Origin: Pseudomonadota bacterium
GTDB taxonomy: Bacteria; Pseudomonadota; Alphaproteobacteria; Acetobacterales; Acetobacteraceae
Direction of reading: 5' to 3'
Assembly (NCBI GenBank): GCA_021805565.1
Contig: JAJZFA010000005.1
Location: 1-64,000, forward strand
Length of the DNA stretch: 64,000 nt
Shown here: in pieces, positions 33,536-42,234 of the stretch
How positions within the stretch are numbered: the first letter of the stretch is position 1
Layout of the letters: each line of letters opens with the position of its first letter
Made by a program: the position numbers and the translations under genes
The notes under the pieces: generated by a model
What the model saw: only the letters and a program-made list of their open reading frames with translations
Told to the model about the DNA's origin: nothing
Database searches by the model: none

Positions 33536-34890
33536 TTCGATAACTCCAGCGCGGTTATCCGGGCACGAACGGCGCCTTCGCGCGCCATATCGGCACATAG
33601 ACCGGTATAGGCAACAGGGTCCAGCAGGGCGCGAATGCGATCCGGCGTCATGTGCGCGGTGACGCGCGGGTCGGCGGCCAGCAAATCCCCGAACGATTGG
33701 CCCCGCACGAAAGCGTCCTGCGCCGCGTCATACACCGCGTCATGCGCATGCTGGCGGCCGATCGCCGACCCGAGGCCGAGCATGACCGCTTCCGCCATGA
33801 TGAGGCCGCCGCCAAGGTCTAGATTGGTCCGCATCCGAACCGGATCGAGACGCAGGCCGCGCATGATTTCGCCCAGGCGGCTCAACATGTCCCCAGTGGC
33901 GATGCAGGCTCGGGATTCCGCTGTATCCATCATCAGACTTGTAGTGCGGTCCGCCTCATGTTCGGTGGTCATGGCTTCCAGGGCGAGCGGCACCTGCGAG
34001 CGGATTTCGGCGGCGGCGGCGATCGTGTCCTGGCAGAGTTTCGGATTTCGTTTCTGCGGCATGGTGGAACTGCCGACGGTGCCGGGCGGCACGGGTTCTT
34101 CGACCTCGGCGAATTCGGTCTTCATCATCGTATAGATTTCCCGGCCGATTTTACCGCAGGTCGCGGCAAGCAGGCCCAGCAACACGACATTTTCGGCGAG
34201 ATGATCGCCAATGGCTCGGGATGGAACAGTCATGGAACCAAAACCCAGAAGCCGGGCGATGCCCTGCTGCACCCGCGGGCCGTTCTGGCCGAGGGACGCA
34301 TAGGTTCCGGCGGCACCGCCCAGCATGGCAACGAACAGGCGCGGCGCGGCCTGACGGAACCGGTCCGCATGGCGGATAAGCTCGTCGATCCAGGCCGCGA
34401 CCTTGAAGCCGAAGGTGGCGGGAACGGCGTGCTGACCGTGGGTGCGACCGGCGATGGGCATGGTGGCGCCGCGTTCGGCGAGTGCCGCCATCGCGGACAG
34501 GATTTCGCCGATCTGACGCAGGAACACGGCATGCGCCTGACGCAGCACCAGCAGATCGCCGGTTTGGGTAATGTTTTGCGTGGTGGCGCCCCAGTGAACC
34601 CAGCCGCCATGCGGGTCGCCGACGACGCGGCCGAGTTCCCAGACCAGCGGCACCAGGGTGTGGCCGGTGCGGGCGAAGCCTTCGTCGATGCGGGTCCGGT
34701 CCAGGTTTTCCAGCCGGGCGGCGGAGGCGATCGCTTCGGCGGCGGCGGTAGGGATAATGCCCAGCGCAGCCTGCGCCCGGGCCAGCGCCACTTCCACGTC
34801 GAGCCAGGCCTGCCAGCGGTTTTCCAGCCGGTACAACGCCCGGATGCCTGGGTCGGCCACGCGCGTGGCGGTGGGTAACGTGTCGCTCAT
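33532..34890 (-). CDS. Fumarase/aspartase-superfamily lyase (PcaB/PurB-like)
   Basis: This 452-aa all-helical lyase of the class II fumarase/aspartase/adenylosuccinate lyase superfamily has the signature GSSTMPQKRNP near residue 275 and the substrate segments WVHWGATTQNITQTGD and AGRTHGQHAVPATFG. Its sequence is closest in style to 3-carboxy-cis,cis-muconate cycloisomerase and related uncharacterised lyases, not to a housekeeping PurB. ATG 34890 follows a strong GGAGGAAA. It is coupled to the HTD2-type hydratase downstream, suggesting a dicarboxylate or CoA-ester degradation pathway. Confidence 0.85.
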   Translation of the reverse strand: MSDTLPTATRVADPGIRALYRLENRWQAWLDVEVALARAQAALGIIPTAAAEAIASAARLENLDRTRIDEGFARTGHTLVPLVWELGRVVGDPHGGWVHWGATTQNITQTGDLLVLRQAHAVFLRQIGEILSAMAALAERGATMPIAGRTHGQHAVPATFGFKVAAWIDELIRHADRFRQAAPRLFVAMLGGAAGTYASLGQNGPRVQQGIARLLGFGSMTVPSRAIGDHLAENVVLLGLLAATCGKIGREIYTMMKTEFAEVEEPVPPGTVGSSTMPQKRNPKLCQDTIAAAAEIRSQVPLALEAMTTEHEADRTTSLMMDTAESRACIATGDMLSRLGEIMRGLRLDPVRMRTNLDLGGGLIMAEAVMLGLGSAIGRQHAHDAVYDAAQDAFVRGQSFGDLLAADPRVTAHMTPDRIRALLDPVAYTGLCADMAREGAVRARITALELSK

Positions 34891-35025
34891 GGCGGTTTCC
34901 TCCGTGCGGAAGGATCGCAGCAGGGGGCGCGGGCGGCAAGGGCGAACCGCAACGATATTTCATCCGATGCACAAAAATCCCAGGTGGAAGCAACCCATCT
35001 CCGGCGTCGGCGCTTGCCCTATATT

Positions 35026-35694
35026 TCATGGCTTCGTGTTCAGCAGGGCCGAGACGCTTTCAACTCTGTCGAGCCAATCGATCGCACTGTTGCTTCTCCA
35101 CCCAATCATATCCCGTAACATGAAGAATTCGGCCTGGAGATTGCGGTTGAATATAGGTTCATGATGGGCAATGCGATTCCGCAACTTTCTGACCGTGAAA
35201 AGATTTCGGTGGGCCGCAAGCCGCGCGGCCGGTATCGGGACGGCAGGGCCGATACAGGGAAACACAGACGAAAGATGAGGAATCCACAGACCGCCATCCT
35301 GACCAGAGGTGAATATCTGCTGCCAAAAAGCGAATTTAAGCTCCGCGATTACCTTTCCGGCTGTCTTTTGTACCTTGGCCAGATTGATTAGATCGATCCG
35401 GGGATTGTACTGGAATGGGCTTTTAGGGATCGGCAGGCTCTGAACGAACCCCTTCGACCAAGGCCAATTTTCACCGTGTACTCGTTCGAGAGCCTCAGCT
35501 ACGCCATTCCGTATCGCGATTTCGCACATTTGCAGCGGAACAAAAAAGGCAGCCGATATCTGAAAATTCCATTGATATAAAGCAAGGGCGTTCGCCCTAT
35601 CGTTAGAGGCAACCTTCAAATAGGTGGCAAAGCGCGGCGCCGATATGACGTCCGGCAGAGTCTGTAGCTCCGCTTCGGAGAAGCTGGCGGGCAC
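35026..35694 (-). CDS. Abi-family protein with HEPN-type RNase motif
   Basis: This 222-aa protein of the Abi-like (Abi_2/AbiD-F) group has LYQWNFQISAAFFVPLQMCEIAIRNGV in the N-terminal half and the family hallmark RKLRNRIAHHEPIFNRN near residues 169-185. Arg172...His177 fits the HEPN RX4-6H catalytic motif for metal-independent RNA cleavage. Such proteins act in phage abortive infection or as toxins. The base composition is clearly poorer in GC than the flanking genes, suggesting transfer. The GTG 35694 start has GGAA close by. A structured RNA candidate with its own promoter and terminator lies about 55 bases upstream on the other strand. Confidence 0.8.
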   Translation of the reverse strand: MPASFSEAELQTLPDVISAPRFATYLKVASNDRANALALYQWNFQISAAFFVPLQMCEIAIRNGVAEALERVHGENWPWSKGFVQSLPIPKSPFQYNPRIDLINLAKVQKTAGKVIAELKFAFWQQIFTSGQDGGLWIPHLSSVFPCIGPAVPIPAARLAAHRNLFTVRKLRNRIAHHEPIFNRNLQAEFFMLRDMIGWRSNSAIDWLDRVESVSALLNTKP

Positions 35695-35714
35695 GTTCCA
35701 ATCGAATACCCTAC

Positions 35715-35745
35715 TTGATTCCTAAGCCGGACAGCACTATCTAAT
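35715..35745 (+). promoter_or_regulatory. Candidate promoter of the structured RNA
   Basis: TTGATT at 35715-35720 is followed by TATCTA at 35738-35743 (17-bp spacing) or TCTAAT at 35740-35745 (19-bp spacing). This would start transcription near 35750 on the plus strand, divergent from the Abi gene. Confidence 0.4.
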
Positions 35746-35750
35746 CTCTC

Positions 35751-35844
35751 ACAGAAGGCCCTGAGACATGCGGGCGAAAGCCCTCCCTCATCGCCGCTAG
35801 ATATTGCGGAAAAACGCCTGCCAGCAATGGCAGGCGTTCTTTTT
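35751..35844 (+). ncRNA. Candidate structured small RNA beside the Abi gene
   Basis: About 94 nt with three consecutive hairpins. The first is TGAG...GGGC-GAAA-GCCC...CTCA (35762-35790); the second is CCGC-loop-GCGG (35794-35809); the third is an 11-bp terminator stem with a GCAA loop (35813-35838) followed by CTTTTT. Two of the three loops are GNRA tetraloops on the plus strand but not on the minus strand, which supports this orientation. There is no ORF, and a promoter-like sequence lies upstream. It is not recognised as 6S, SRP RNA or tmRNA. It may be an RNA antitoxin or regulator of the adjacent HEPN protein, which is inference. Confidence 0.45.
35813..35844 (+). terminator. Strong intrinsic terminator
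   Basis: The perfect 11-bp stem AACGCCTGCCA/TGGCAGGCGTT (35813-35823 and 35828-35838) has a GCAA loop and is followed by CTTTTT. On the minus strand it could also stop transcription leaving lpxA, since AAAAA precedes the stem. Confidence 0.85.
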
Positions 35845-35950
35845 AGCTGCGGGAACGTGTTGCGGCATCATCGCCCTCATCCGCCACGAATTAGACCGTG
35901 GCCTGGTCGCAATAGTGGAAACTACGCCATCGCCATGCAGCCGAAGGTCG

Positions 35951-36775
35951 TTATTCCGCCCGGATCATCCCGCGATGGCTCGGAGCGTCGATAAACGCCA
36001 GCACTTCGGCGACCAGGGGATCGCTACCGAATTTTTCGCGCGTGGCTTCCAGCCGCTGGGCGAACACGCCTTCCTTGCTGTACAGCGTCTTGAACGCAAT
36101 ATGCAGACGATGAATCGCCGCCTTGTCGAAACCCCGGCGCCGCAGGCCGATAATATTTAAGGCCGCCAGACGAGCCCGATTGCCGATAACACTGCCGAAC
36201 GGGATCACGTCGGCTTCCACCCCGGAAACCCCGCCGACCATCGCGGCCCGGCCGATGCGGACGAACTGATGAATCGCCGCCGCGCCGCCGATCACGGCAT
36301 GGTCGCCGATGGTCACATGCCCCCCCATCACCGCATTGTTCGCGACGACCACGTGATCGCCTAGTTGGCAATCGTGCGCGACATGAACCACCGCCATCAG
36401 CATACAATCCGAACCGACGCGGGTGACGCCAAGCCCGGTCGCGGTGCCGCGATGGATGGAGCAATGTTCGCGCACCAGCGTCCGAGCGCCGATCTCGCAC
36501 CGGGTTGGCTCATCGCGGTATTTCAGGTCTTGCGGCGCGAGGCCCACGGTGGAGAACGGGAACAGTTGAGCGCACTCCCCAATGCGGGTGTGGCCTTCGA
36601 CAACGACGTGCGACATCAGCTTCGCACCGGCTTCGATGACGACATCCGGGCCTACCGAACAGAACGGACCGATCTCCACACCCGGCCCAAGTTCGGCGCC
36701 ATGCGCCACGATCGCGGACGGATGGATGCTGGTGCGGCCGTTCGCGGCCAGTCTGATATTCGTCATAGAATCCAT
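35951..36775 (-). CDS. lpxA: UDP-N-acetylglucosamine acyltransferase
   Basis: This is the first step of lipid A synthesis: transfer of a 3-hydroxyacyl group from ACP to UDP-GlcNAc. The 274-aa left-handed beta-helix protein has hexapeptide repeats from residue 16 (IHPSAIVAHGAELGPGVEIG) and the catalytic His region VHVAHDCQLGDH. IIGLRRRGFDKAAI and a C-terminal helical domain follow. ATG 36775 with AGGGA upstream is used; ATG 36766 is an alternative. It is the last gene of the envelope block. Neither lpxI nor lpxB follows here, unlike in many relatives; the next elements are the terminator/RNA and the Abi gene. Confidence 0.95.
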   Translation of the reverse strand: MDSMTNIRLAANGRTSIHPSAIVAHGAELGPGVEIGPFCSVGPDVVIEAGAKLMSHVVVEGHTRIGECAQLFPFSTVGLAPQDLKYRDEPTRCEIGARTLVREHCSIHRGTATGLGVTRVGSDCMLMAVVHVAHDCQLGDHVVVANNAVMGGHVTIGDHAVIGGAAAIHQFVRIGRAAMVGGVSGVEADVIPFGSVIGNRARLAALNIIGLRRRGFDKAAIHRLHIAFKTLYSKEGVFAQRLEATREKFGSDPLVAEVLAFIDAPSHRGMIRAE

Positions 36776-36807
36776 GGTTCACTATCCCTGGCAGCAAGAT
36801 CGTTCAC

Positions 36808-36924
36808 GATCGCGGCCAAATTATGGGCGCGAACACAAACGGCCAACACAATCATTGTTGCCCGATGTTTCCCAACCAGCGCTGTAACGCTCTGTTCCGG
36901 CTGATTTTTTGGCCGCGATCGCGG
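36808..36924. repeat. Inverted repeat and palindrome between fabZ and lpxA
   Basis: GATCGCGGCCAAA (36808-36820) and TTTGGCCGCGATC (36908-36920) form perfect 13-bp arms 87 bases apart. The right arm overlaps a perfect 12-bp palindrome CCGCGATCGCGG (36913-36924) just after the fabZ stop codon. This spacer may carry a processing site or an internal terminator/attenuator separating lpxA from fabZ. Confidence 0.7.
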
Positions 36925-36933
36925 TTAGCCGGT

Positions 36934-37428
36934 TCAGGCGGGCAACGCGCGATCCCGGATCATGGCGGAATAGGTCGCCTCGGCGACCGCGACGCCATCG
37001 ACGCGGGCCACGGCGTGGAACCGCCAAACATTGCCGCGGTTGCGTTGCTTGACGATATGAATGCGCAACTGGTCGCCGGGCACGACCGGGCGACGGAACT
37101 TGGCGCCCTCGATCGACATGAAATACACCAGTTTGCCGGCGGCATCCGGCCCCAGGGTCTCCACCACCAGAACGGCGGCGGTTTGCGCCATGCTTTCGAC
37201 GATCAGCACGCCCGGCATGACCGGATGGTTGGGAAAGTGCCCAATGAAAAAGTTTTCATTGACCGAAACGTTCTTGATGCCGACCGCCGAGGTATCGAGC
37301 ACGAGATCGACCACCCGGTCCAGCATCAGAAACGGGTAGCGATGCGGGATATCGTGCATGATGCGGTTGATGTCGATCAGTTCGATGGTCTTGCCCACCG
37401 TGGGCGCCGGGGTTACGGCCTTATCCAT
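36934..37428 (-). CDS. fabZ: 3-hydroxyacyl-ACP dehydratase
   Basis: This single hot-dog dehydratase of type II fatty acid synthesis acts on 3-hydroxyacyl-ACP in the cytoplasm. Diagnostic segments are PHRYPFLMLDRV (substrate entry) and GHFPNHPVMPGVLIVESMAQ (catalytic His and Glu). The ATG 37428 start lies 5 bases after the lpxD stop, with a purine-rich GATTGAAGA upstream; a TTG at 37437 overlapping lpxD is less likely. The lpxD-fabZ-lpxA order is standard and balances lipid A and phospholipid acyl supply. Confidence 0.95.
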   Translation of the reverse strand: MDKAVTPAPTVGKTIELIDINRIMHDIPHRYPFLMLDRVVDLVLDTSAVGIKNVSVNENFFIGHFPNHPVMPGVLIVESMAQTAAVLVVETLGPDAAGKLVYFMSIEGAKFRRPVVPGDQLRIHIVKQRNRGNVWRFHAVARVDGVAVAEATYSAMIRDRALPA

Positions 37429-37433
37429 GATCT

Positions 37434-38564
37434 TCAATCCGGGTCCGGGTTTGAGTTCGTTTTCGGTTCGCCATGCGACGCGGGCCTTACGCCGGCCTTG
37501 ACCCAGCGTCTGATCGTTGCGACTTCCCTGAAGAAAGCCTTAACGGGCTGGGCGGGCGAACCCAGCAATTCCGACCGAGCCGGTACGTCGGCGATCACGC
37601 CGGCCTGGGCGCCAATGCGCGCCCCGGTGCCGATCCGCAAATGCCCCGCTACGGCGGACTGGCCGGCGAAAACAACGTGGTCCTCCAGGATTGTAGAACC
37701 CGATATCCCCACCTGTGCCACAATCACACAGGATCGACCAACTTGCACATTATGGGCGATTTGCACCAGATTGTCGATGCGGGTGCCGGCACCGATGACG
37801 GTGTCGTGCAGGGTGCCGCGATCGACCGTGGTATTGGCCCCAACCTCCACATCGTCGCCGATCACCACGCGGCCGAGTTGCGGCACGGTATGAAAGCCTT
37901 GCGCGGTGACCGCGAACCCGAAGCCTTCCTGGCCAATCCGGGCGCCGGGATAGATATAGACCCGATCCCCGATCAGCGCATGCGACACGCTGGCCTGCGC
38001 ACCGATGCGCACATCGCGACCGATCCGCACGCCGTCGCCGATCGCGGCCAGTGCGCCGATTCGGGACCGGGGCCCGATCGTCACGTTTTCCCCGATGACC
38101 GCAAGCGGTCCGACTTCGGCAGCGGGGTCAATCGTGGCAGAGGCCGCGACGACCGCCGACGGGTGAATGCCCGGTTTGGCCGGTGGCTGTGGATGAAACA
38201 GCGCCGCGACCTTAGAGAACGCGACCAGCGGATCCGCCGCGACGATCGCGACGGCGGTTGCGGGGACCAGGTCTTTCATGTCCGCATGCACGATCACCGC
38301 GGCGGCGGCGGTTTCCGCCAGTGCCGGACGATGTTTGCGGCCGTTCAGGCAGAAGGTGACATCGTGTTCGGCCGCCGCCGCCAGCGGAGCGATACCGTGA
38401 AGCATCAGCCGGCGCGGCGGGGCCTCGGCCCAGTCCGCATCCATCCCGGCCGACGCCGCATCGACGACCGTGGCCAGGGAATGCGGGCCGGTACGCTGGA
38501 AGAAGCGGGGATCGCCCGCCAATGGGGAACAATCCCCGGCCGGCGACGCTGGCGGCGACGCCAC
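37434..38564 (-). CDS. lpxD: UDP-3-O-(3-hydroxyacyl)glucosamine N-acyltransferase
   Basis: This is the third enzyme of lipid A synthesis, adding the N-linked 3-hydroxyacyl chain. The 376-aa protein has an N-terminal uridine-binding domain (from about 25, FFQRTGPHSLATVV, with DVTFCLNGRK), then hexapeptide repeats (IHPSAVVAASATIDPAAEVG onward). The catalytic His segment is VQIAHNVQVG, followed by GRSCVIVAQVGISGST, and the C-terminus is a helical tail. It starts at GTG 38564, four bases after the ompH stop. The N-terminal 20 residues are unusually Pro/Ala-rich; a later internal start cannot be excluded. Confidence 0.93.
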   Translation of the reverse strand: MASPPASPAGDCSPLAGDPRFFQRTGPHSLATVVDAASAGMDADWAEAPPRRLMLHGIAPLAAAAEHDVTFCLNGRKHRPALAETAAAAVIVHADMKDLVPATAVAIVAADPLVAFSKVAALFHPQPPAKPGIHPSAVVAASATIDPAAEVGPLAVIGENVTIGPRSRIGALAAIGDGVRIGRDVRIGAQASVSHALIGDRVYIYPGARIGQEGFGFAVTAQGFHTVPQLGRVVIGDDVEVGANTTVDRGTLHDTVIGAGTRIDNLVQIAHNVQVGRSCVIVAQVGISGSTILEDHVVFAGQSAVAGHLRIGTGARIGAQAGVIADVPARSELLGSPAQPVKAFFREVATIRRWVKAGVRPASHGEPKTNSNPDPD

Positions 38565-38568
38565 TGGA

Positions 38569-39417
38569 TCAGTGCTTCTGCGGCGGCTTGGCGGCCGGTG
38601 CGGCGGCAGCCGGCGCAGCGCCTTCGGCGGCCGGCTTGACCGGGGTCATCGCCAACGCCGAAACGCCGTCCGGGGGCACCACGACGCTGGGCAGCGCCTT
38701 GTTCAACACCTCTGCCACCGCCGGTGTCAGATCGAAATCCGCCGTGGTGCCAAGGATTTGCGCTCGGTTGAGCACAAGATTCACGCCGCGCGACAAGGCG
38801 ACCTGCTGGGCGACCTTTTCCATGGTTCGGTTGATCTGCATCATGACGTACTGGCCGGCTTCCTGGACGATGCGGTTACGCTCGCCGAATTTGCGCTGGG
38901 CCTCGGTCGCGCGATCCTGGATTTCTTTTTCCTTGGTGCGGATCTGTTCGGGCGACAGCTTCGCCCGTTCGGCGGCAAAAGTTTGGCCCAGATCGCGCAA
39001 GGCGTTCTGTTCCTTTTGCGCGTCTTCGTTCAGCTTCTGGCCGCGCGCATTGAGTTCCTTGTACGCCGTCTGATAAGCGGTCGAGATTTTCAGCACGTCG
39101 GGGACCGACAGGATGCCAACGATGGCGGCGGGCGTGGCTTGGCCCTTCGGAACCGGCGGAATTTCTGGCTCCGGCGGCAGTTGAAACTGCGGTGGCGCGA
39201 CATTGGCCGCCTGCTCGTTGCCGCCGGGCATTGGCATCAATCCCGTTGCCGGTGCCCGCTGGGGCGGGCGGGCGGGTTGCGGCCCAGGCGCCGGATGGGC
39301 CTGGCCTGGCACAAACCAGTCGCCCGTCTGCGCCGGCTGCGCGAAGCCTGCAACGGGATTGACAATCAACGCCAGAGCGATCGCCGCGCCGGCATGTCCG
39401 ATATTGGTTTTAATCAC
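38569..39417 (-). CDS. OmpH/Skp-family periplasmic chaperone
   Basis: This 282-aa secreted protein has a signal peptide (IKTNIGHAGAAIALALIV...AGFA), a Pro-rich spacer of about 60 residues, then a Skp-type core. The core has a beta region AIVGILSVPDVLKISTAYQTAYKEL, a charged coiled-coil arm (AQKEQNALRDLGQTFAAERAKL...EKEIQDRATEAQRKF) and QINRTMEKVAQQVALSRGVNLVL. It carries unfolded outer-membrane proteins to BamA. The length exceeds E. coli Skp (about 160 aa) because of the Pro-rich insert and an Ala/Pro tail. GTG 39417 overlaps the BamA TAG (TAGTG) with GAGG just upstream. Confidence 0.85.
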   Translation of the reverse strand: MIKTNIGHAGAAIALALIVNPVAGFAQPAQTGDWFVPGQAHPAPGPQPARPPQRAPATGLMPMPGGNEQAANVAPPQFQLPPEPEIPPVPKGQATPAAIVGILSVPDVLKISTAYQTAYKELNARGQKLNEDAQKEQNALRDLGQTFAAERAKLSPEQIRTKEKEIQDRATEAQRKFGERNRIVQEAGQYVMMQINRTMEKVAQQVALSRGVNLVLNRAQILGTTADFDLTPAVAEVLNKALPSVVVPPDGVSALAMTPVKPAAEGAAPAAAAPAAKPPQKH

Positions 39418-41804
39418 TAGAACCTCGTTCCGAAGCCAAATCTGAAGATTTCCGTCTGATCGCCGGGTTGTTTGTAAACGAACGGTGTCAGGTCGATGTT
39501 GATCAGGCCGAACGCAGTGCGCCAAGAAATACCGACGCCGGCACCGGCCCGCGGCAAGGGCGACGACTGGATCGCACAGTTCGCGAAGAAGGTCGGGACA
39601 CAGGCGCCCGGCCGGAAAGACGAATCCAGCAACCCGCCGATATCGAGGAAGGTCCGGCCGTTCACGCCAAGGTCTGGGGAGACCGGCAGCGGAAACGCCA
39701 TTTCCGTCGATTGGGTATAGATGAAGCGGCCACCGAGGGGATTATCGGTGGACAGATCGTGCGGACCGGCGCCGCCAGTGAAAAAGCCACGCAGATTGTC
39801 GCCACCCAGGTAGAACCGATCGATGATTTGTTCCTTGCCGCCGGGCAACAAGACCATGTCGCCAACGTATCCCGAGAATTTGAGCACCCAGGTCGGGTCG
39901 CCGAACACCTTCACCAACGGAATGTAATACGCCGCATTCAAACTGCCCCGGATAAAACGCGACGTGCCGCCAATCCCGGCATAATCGGCGCCCAACGCGA
40001 AGATGGACCCGCTGCTGGGCTGGATTTTGCTGTCGCGGAAGTCAAAGGTGGTCACGTTGCTGATTTCGGACATAACCGAACTGCCGGCCTCTTGCGCGAT
40101 ATAGGGGCTGGCATAGTACTGGACGGCATAAACCTGCCGATCGACCGCCGTATAACTCCAGTTTTGCGAAAGATAATCGTTGAACGCATAGCCCTGGCTC
40201 AGGGTGAAGCCCAGCCGGTTTTCGTTGTAAGGTTCGACACCGAAGTAATTCGATTGCGTAAAGAAAATATTGGCGGTCGCGACCAGATTACGGTCCAGAA
40301 AATATGGATCGGTCAGCGATGTGTTCAGCGAACTCATATACTGAGCCAACGTGCCGTTGATCGCAGCGTCCATGCCGCTGCCGACCAGGTTTTTCTCGGT
40401 CAGTCCGACGTTGAGCAATGCGCCGGCATCGGTGGAATAACCGCCGCCGAAGGATAATTCGCCGGTCGCCTTTTCATTGATCGTCGTCGTCAGGATTGCC
40501 TTGTCGGGCGTCGATCCAGGGTTGGTGGTGATATCGACACCCTGGAAATAGCCCATATCGGTCAATTTGGTTTTGGTGCGGCGCACGGCTTCCGAACTGT
40601 AGGCGTCGCCTTCGGCAAGCGAAAATTCCCGCCGGATGACATGGTCCTGGGTGCGGGAGTTGCCGACGATATCGATCCGTTCGACATAGACCCGCAGCCC
40701 CTCGCCCACATCGAAGGTCAGGTCGATGGTGTGTTTGTCAGTATCGCGCTTGACCCTTGGCTTTACCTCCACGAAGGCGAAGCCGAGGTTATGCACCTGA
40801 ATATCCATCTTATCGGCGATGCGGGTCACGGCGTCGCCATCGTACCAGTCGCCGGCATGAAGTTCCAACGACGATTGCAGTTCGGACCCGTTCAGGTTGT
40901 GTATCTGGGAATTGATCGAGACCTTGCCGACCTTATAGCGGGCCCCTTCATTGACGGTGAAAGACAGAAAGAAGCTCTTGCGATCGGGGGCCAGTTCCGC
41001 CGCGCCGGACATAACCTGAATATCGGCATAGCCGTTCTTCAGGTAGAATCGCCGTAACAACTCCTTATCGTAGGAAAGCCGTTCGGAATCGTATTGATCC
41101 GACGACGACAAGAAGCGCCACCAGCGCGATTCGCGGCTATTGATCACTTCCAGCAACCGCTGTTCGGGAAACGCCTTGTTCCCGTTCACGACAATTTTGC
41201 CAATCAGGGCGGCGGCCCCTTCATTGACCTGAAAGACCACATCGACACGGTTCTGGTCGAGATGAATGACCTTCGATTCCACTTTCGCGTCGTAATAACC
41301 TTTTTTGGCATACAGGCTGAGAATTTTCTGCCGGTCCGCCTCGGCGAGTTCCGCGGTGAAGACGGATCGCGGGCGCAACTGCATTTCCGGCCGCAGCACA
41401 TCGTCGCCCAGTTTGTGATTGTTTTCGAAGGCGACGCGATTGACAAGCGGGTTTTCAATCACTTTCACAACGAGCGTATCGCCCACGCGCGTCAGTTGGA
41501 CATCCTGGAACAGACCGGTGGAGTACAATGTCTTCAGGCTGCGATCGATCCGGTCGGCATCGAACGCATCGCCCTTTCTGAGCAGGATATACGACCTGAT
41601 CGTCCCTTCCTCGATCCGCTGCGCGCCTTCGATCTTGATCGACTGGATGATGCCGCCGGAAGACGTGGGTGCGGCATGCGGCGCACGCGCATGGGGCACA
41701 ACGGACAAACCGGATTGAGCGGGGGCCTGGGCAGTGGCTGTCCCGGCCGCGAGCAGCGGAACCAGGCAAGCGACCAAAAACCGTACGGCACGGATCGACA
41801 ACAA
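39417..41804 (-). CDS. bamA: Outer membrane assembly factor BamA
   Basis: This is the core Omp85 protein inserting beta-barrels into the outer membrane. A signal peptide (LSIRAVRFLVACLVPLLAAGTATAQA) is followed by five POTRA domains, the first from IIQSIKIEGAQRIEEGTI, and a 16-strand barrel. The barrel includes the conserved FYLGGDNLRGF (the VRGF-type L6 motif, here LRGF) and the typical C-terminal end FRFGFGTRF with terminal Phe. The total is about 795 aa. No ATG fits the signal peptide; I chose TTG 41804 with GGGGGAA upstream (TTG 41801 is equally possible). It sits between rseP and ompH as in most Proteobacteria. Confidence 0.95.
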   Translation of the reverse strand: MLSIRAVRFLVACLVPLLAAGTATAQAPAQSGLSVVPHARAPHAAPTSSGGIIQSIKIEGAQRIEEGTIRSYILLRKGDAFDADRIDRSLKTLYSTGLFQDVQLTRVGDTLVVKVIENPLVNRVAFENNHKLGDDVLRPEMQLRPRSVFTAELAEADRQKILSLYAKKGYYDAKVESKVIHLDQNRVDVVFQVNEGAAALIGKIVVNGNKAFPEQRLLEVINSRESRWWRFLSSSDQYDSERLSYDKELLRRFYLKNGYADIQVMSGAAELAPDRKSFFLSFTVNEGARYKVGKVSINSQIHNLNGSELQSSLELHAGDWYDGDAVTRIADKMDIQVHNLGFAFVEVKPRVKRDTDKHTIDLTFDVGEGLRVYVERIDIVGNSRTQDHVIRREFSLAEGDAYSSEAVRRTKTKLTDMGYFQGVDITTNPGSTPDKAILTTTINEKATGELSFGGGYSTDAGALLNVGLTEKNLVGSGMDAAINGTLAQYMSSLNTSLTDPYFLDRNLVATANIFFTQSNYFGVEPYNENRLGFTLSQGYAFNDYLSQNWSYTAVDRQVYAVQYYASPYIAQEAGSSVMSEISNVTTFDFRDSKIQPSSGSIFALGADYAGIGGTSRFIRGSLNAAYYIPLVKVFGDPTWVLKFSGYVGDMVLLPGGKEQIIDRFYLGGDNLRGFFTGGAGPHDLSTDNPLGGRFIYTQSTEMAFPLPVSPDLGVNGRTFLDIGGLLDSSFRPGACVPTFFANCAIQSSPLPRAGAGVGISWRTAFGLINIDLTPFVYKQPGDQTEIFRFGFGTRF

Positions 41805-42234
41805 AAGGCGAATTCCCCCAAATGACCCGCATTCAATGCCGGCGGCCACGGACCACGCGGCCCGGCCCGAATGCGGGGCACCATAGCGATGGGTTGACGC
41901 CGATGCTAGTGGCGGCGTCGATCGCCAGGACATCGGTCAGATATTCGGTAATATTCTGAATTTATTGATAAAAATTGAAGGCTTTCATACCGCCGGGCAC
42001 CTGTCCGCCGGATTGGCGGCGCGACTCGGGCCGGCCGGCCGACGAGACCGATCGGCCAAAGTGTCGAAGCCGCCAAACGCACGTTGTCCAACGATCGCCG
42101 GAACGGTTCGGCCGGCGCCTGCCGAATTGAGAGCGCTTGCGCCAGCGTGAGTGCCGCTTACGGCGGGTCCGGACGCAAGAGTTTTCGACCAGGCCGCCTT
42201 ACCGGCGTTCGCCGCGAATAGCGCTGAAGCCGCG
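41805..42234. other. Intergenic region upstream of bamA, possible promoter
   Basis: About 430 bases lie between rseP and bamA, unusually long for this tightly packed block. I see no gene. The part at 41940-41990 is sharply AT-rich (GAATTTATTGATAAAAATTG) and could hold a separate promoter for bamA-ompH-lpxD-fabZ-lpxA on the minus strand. The remainder is GC-rich. Confidence 0.5.
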
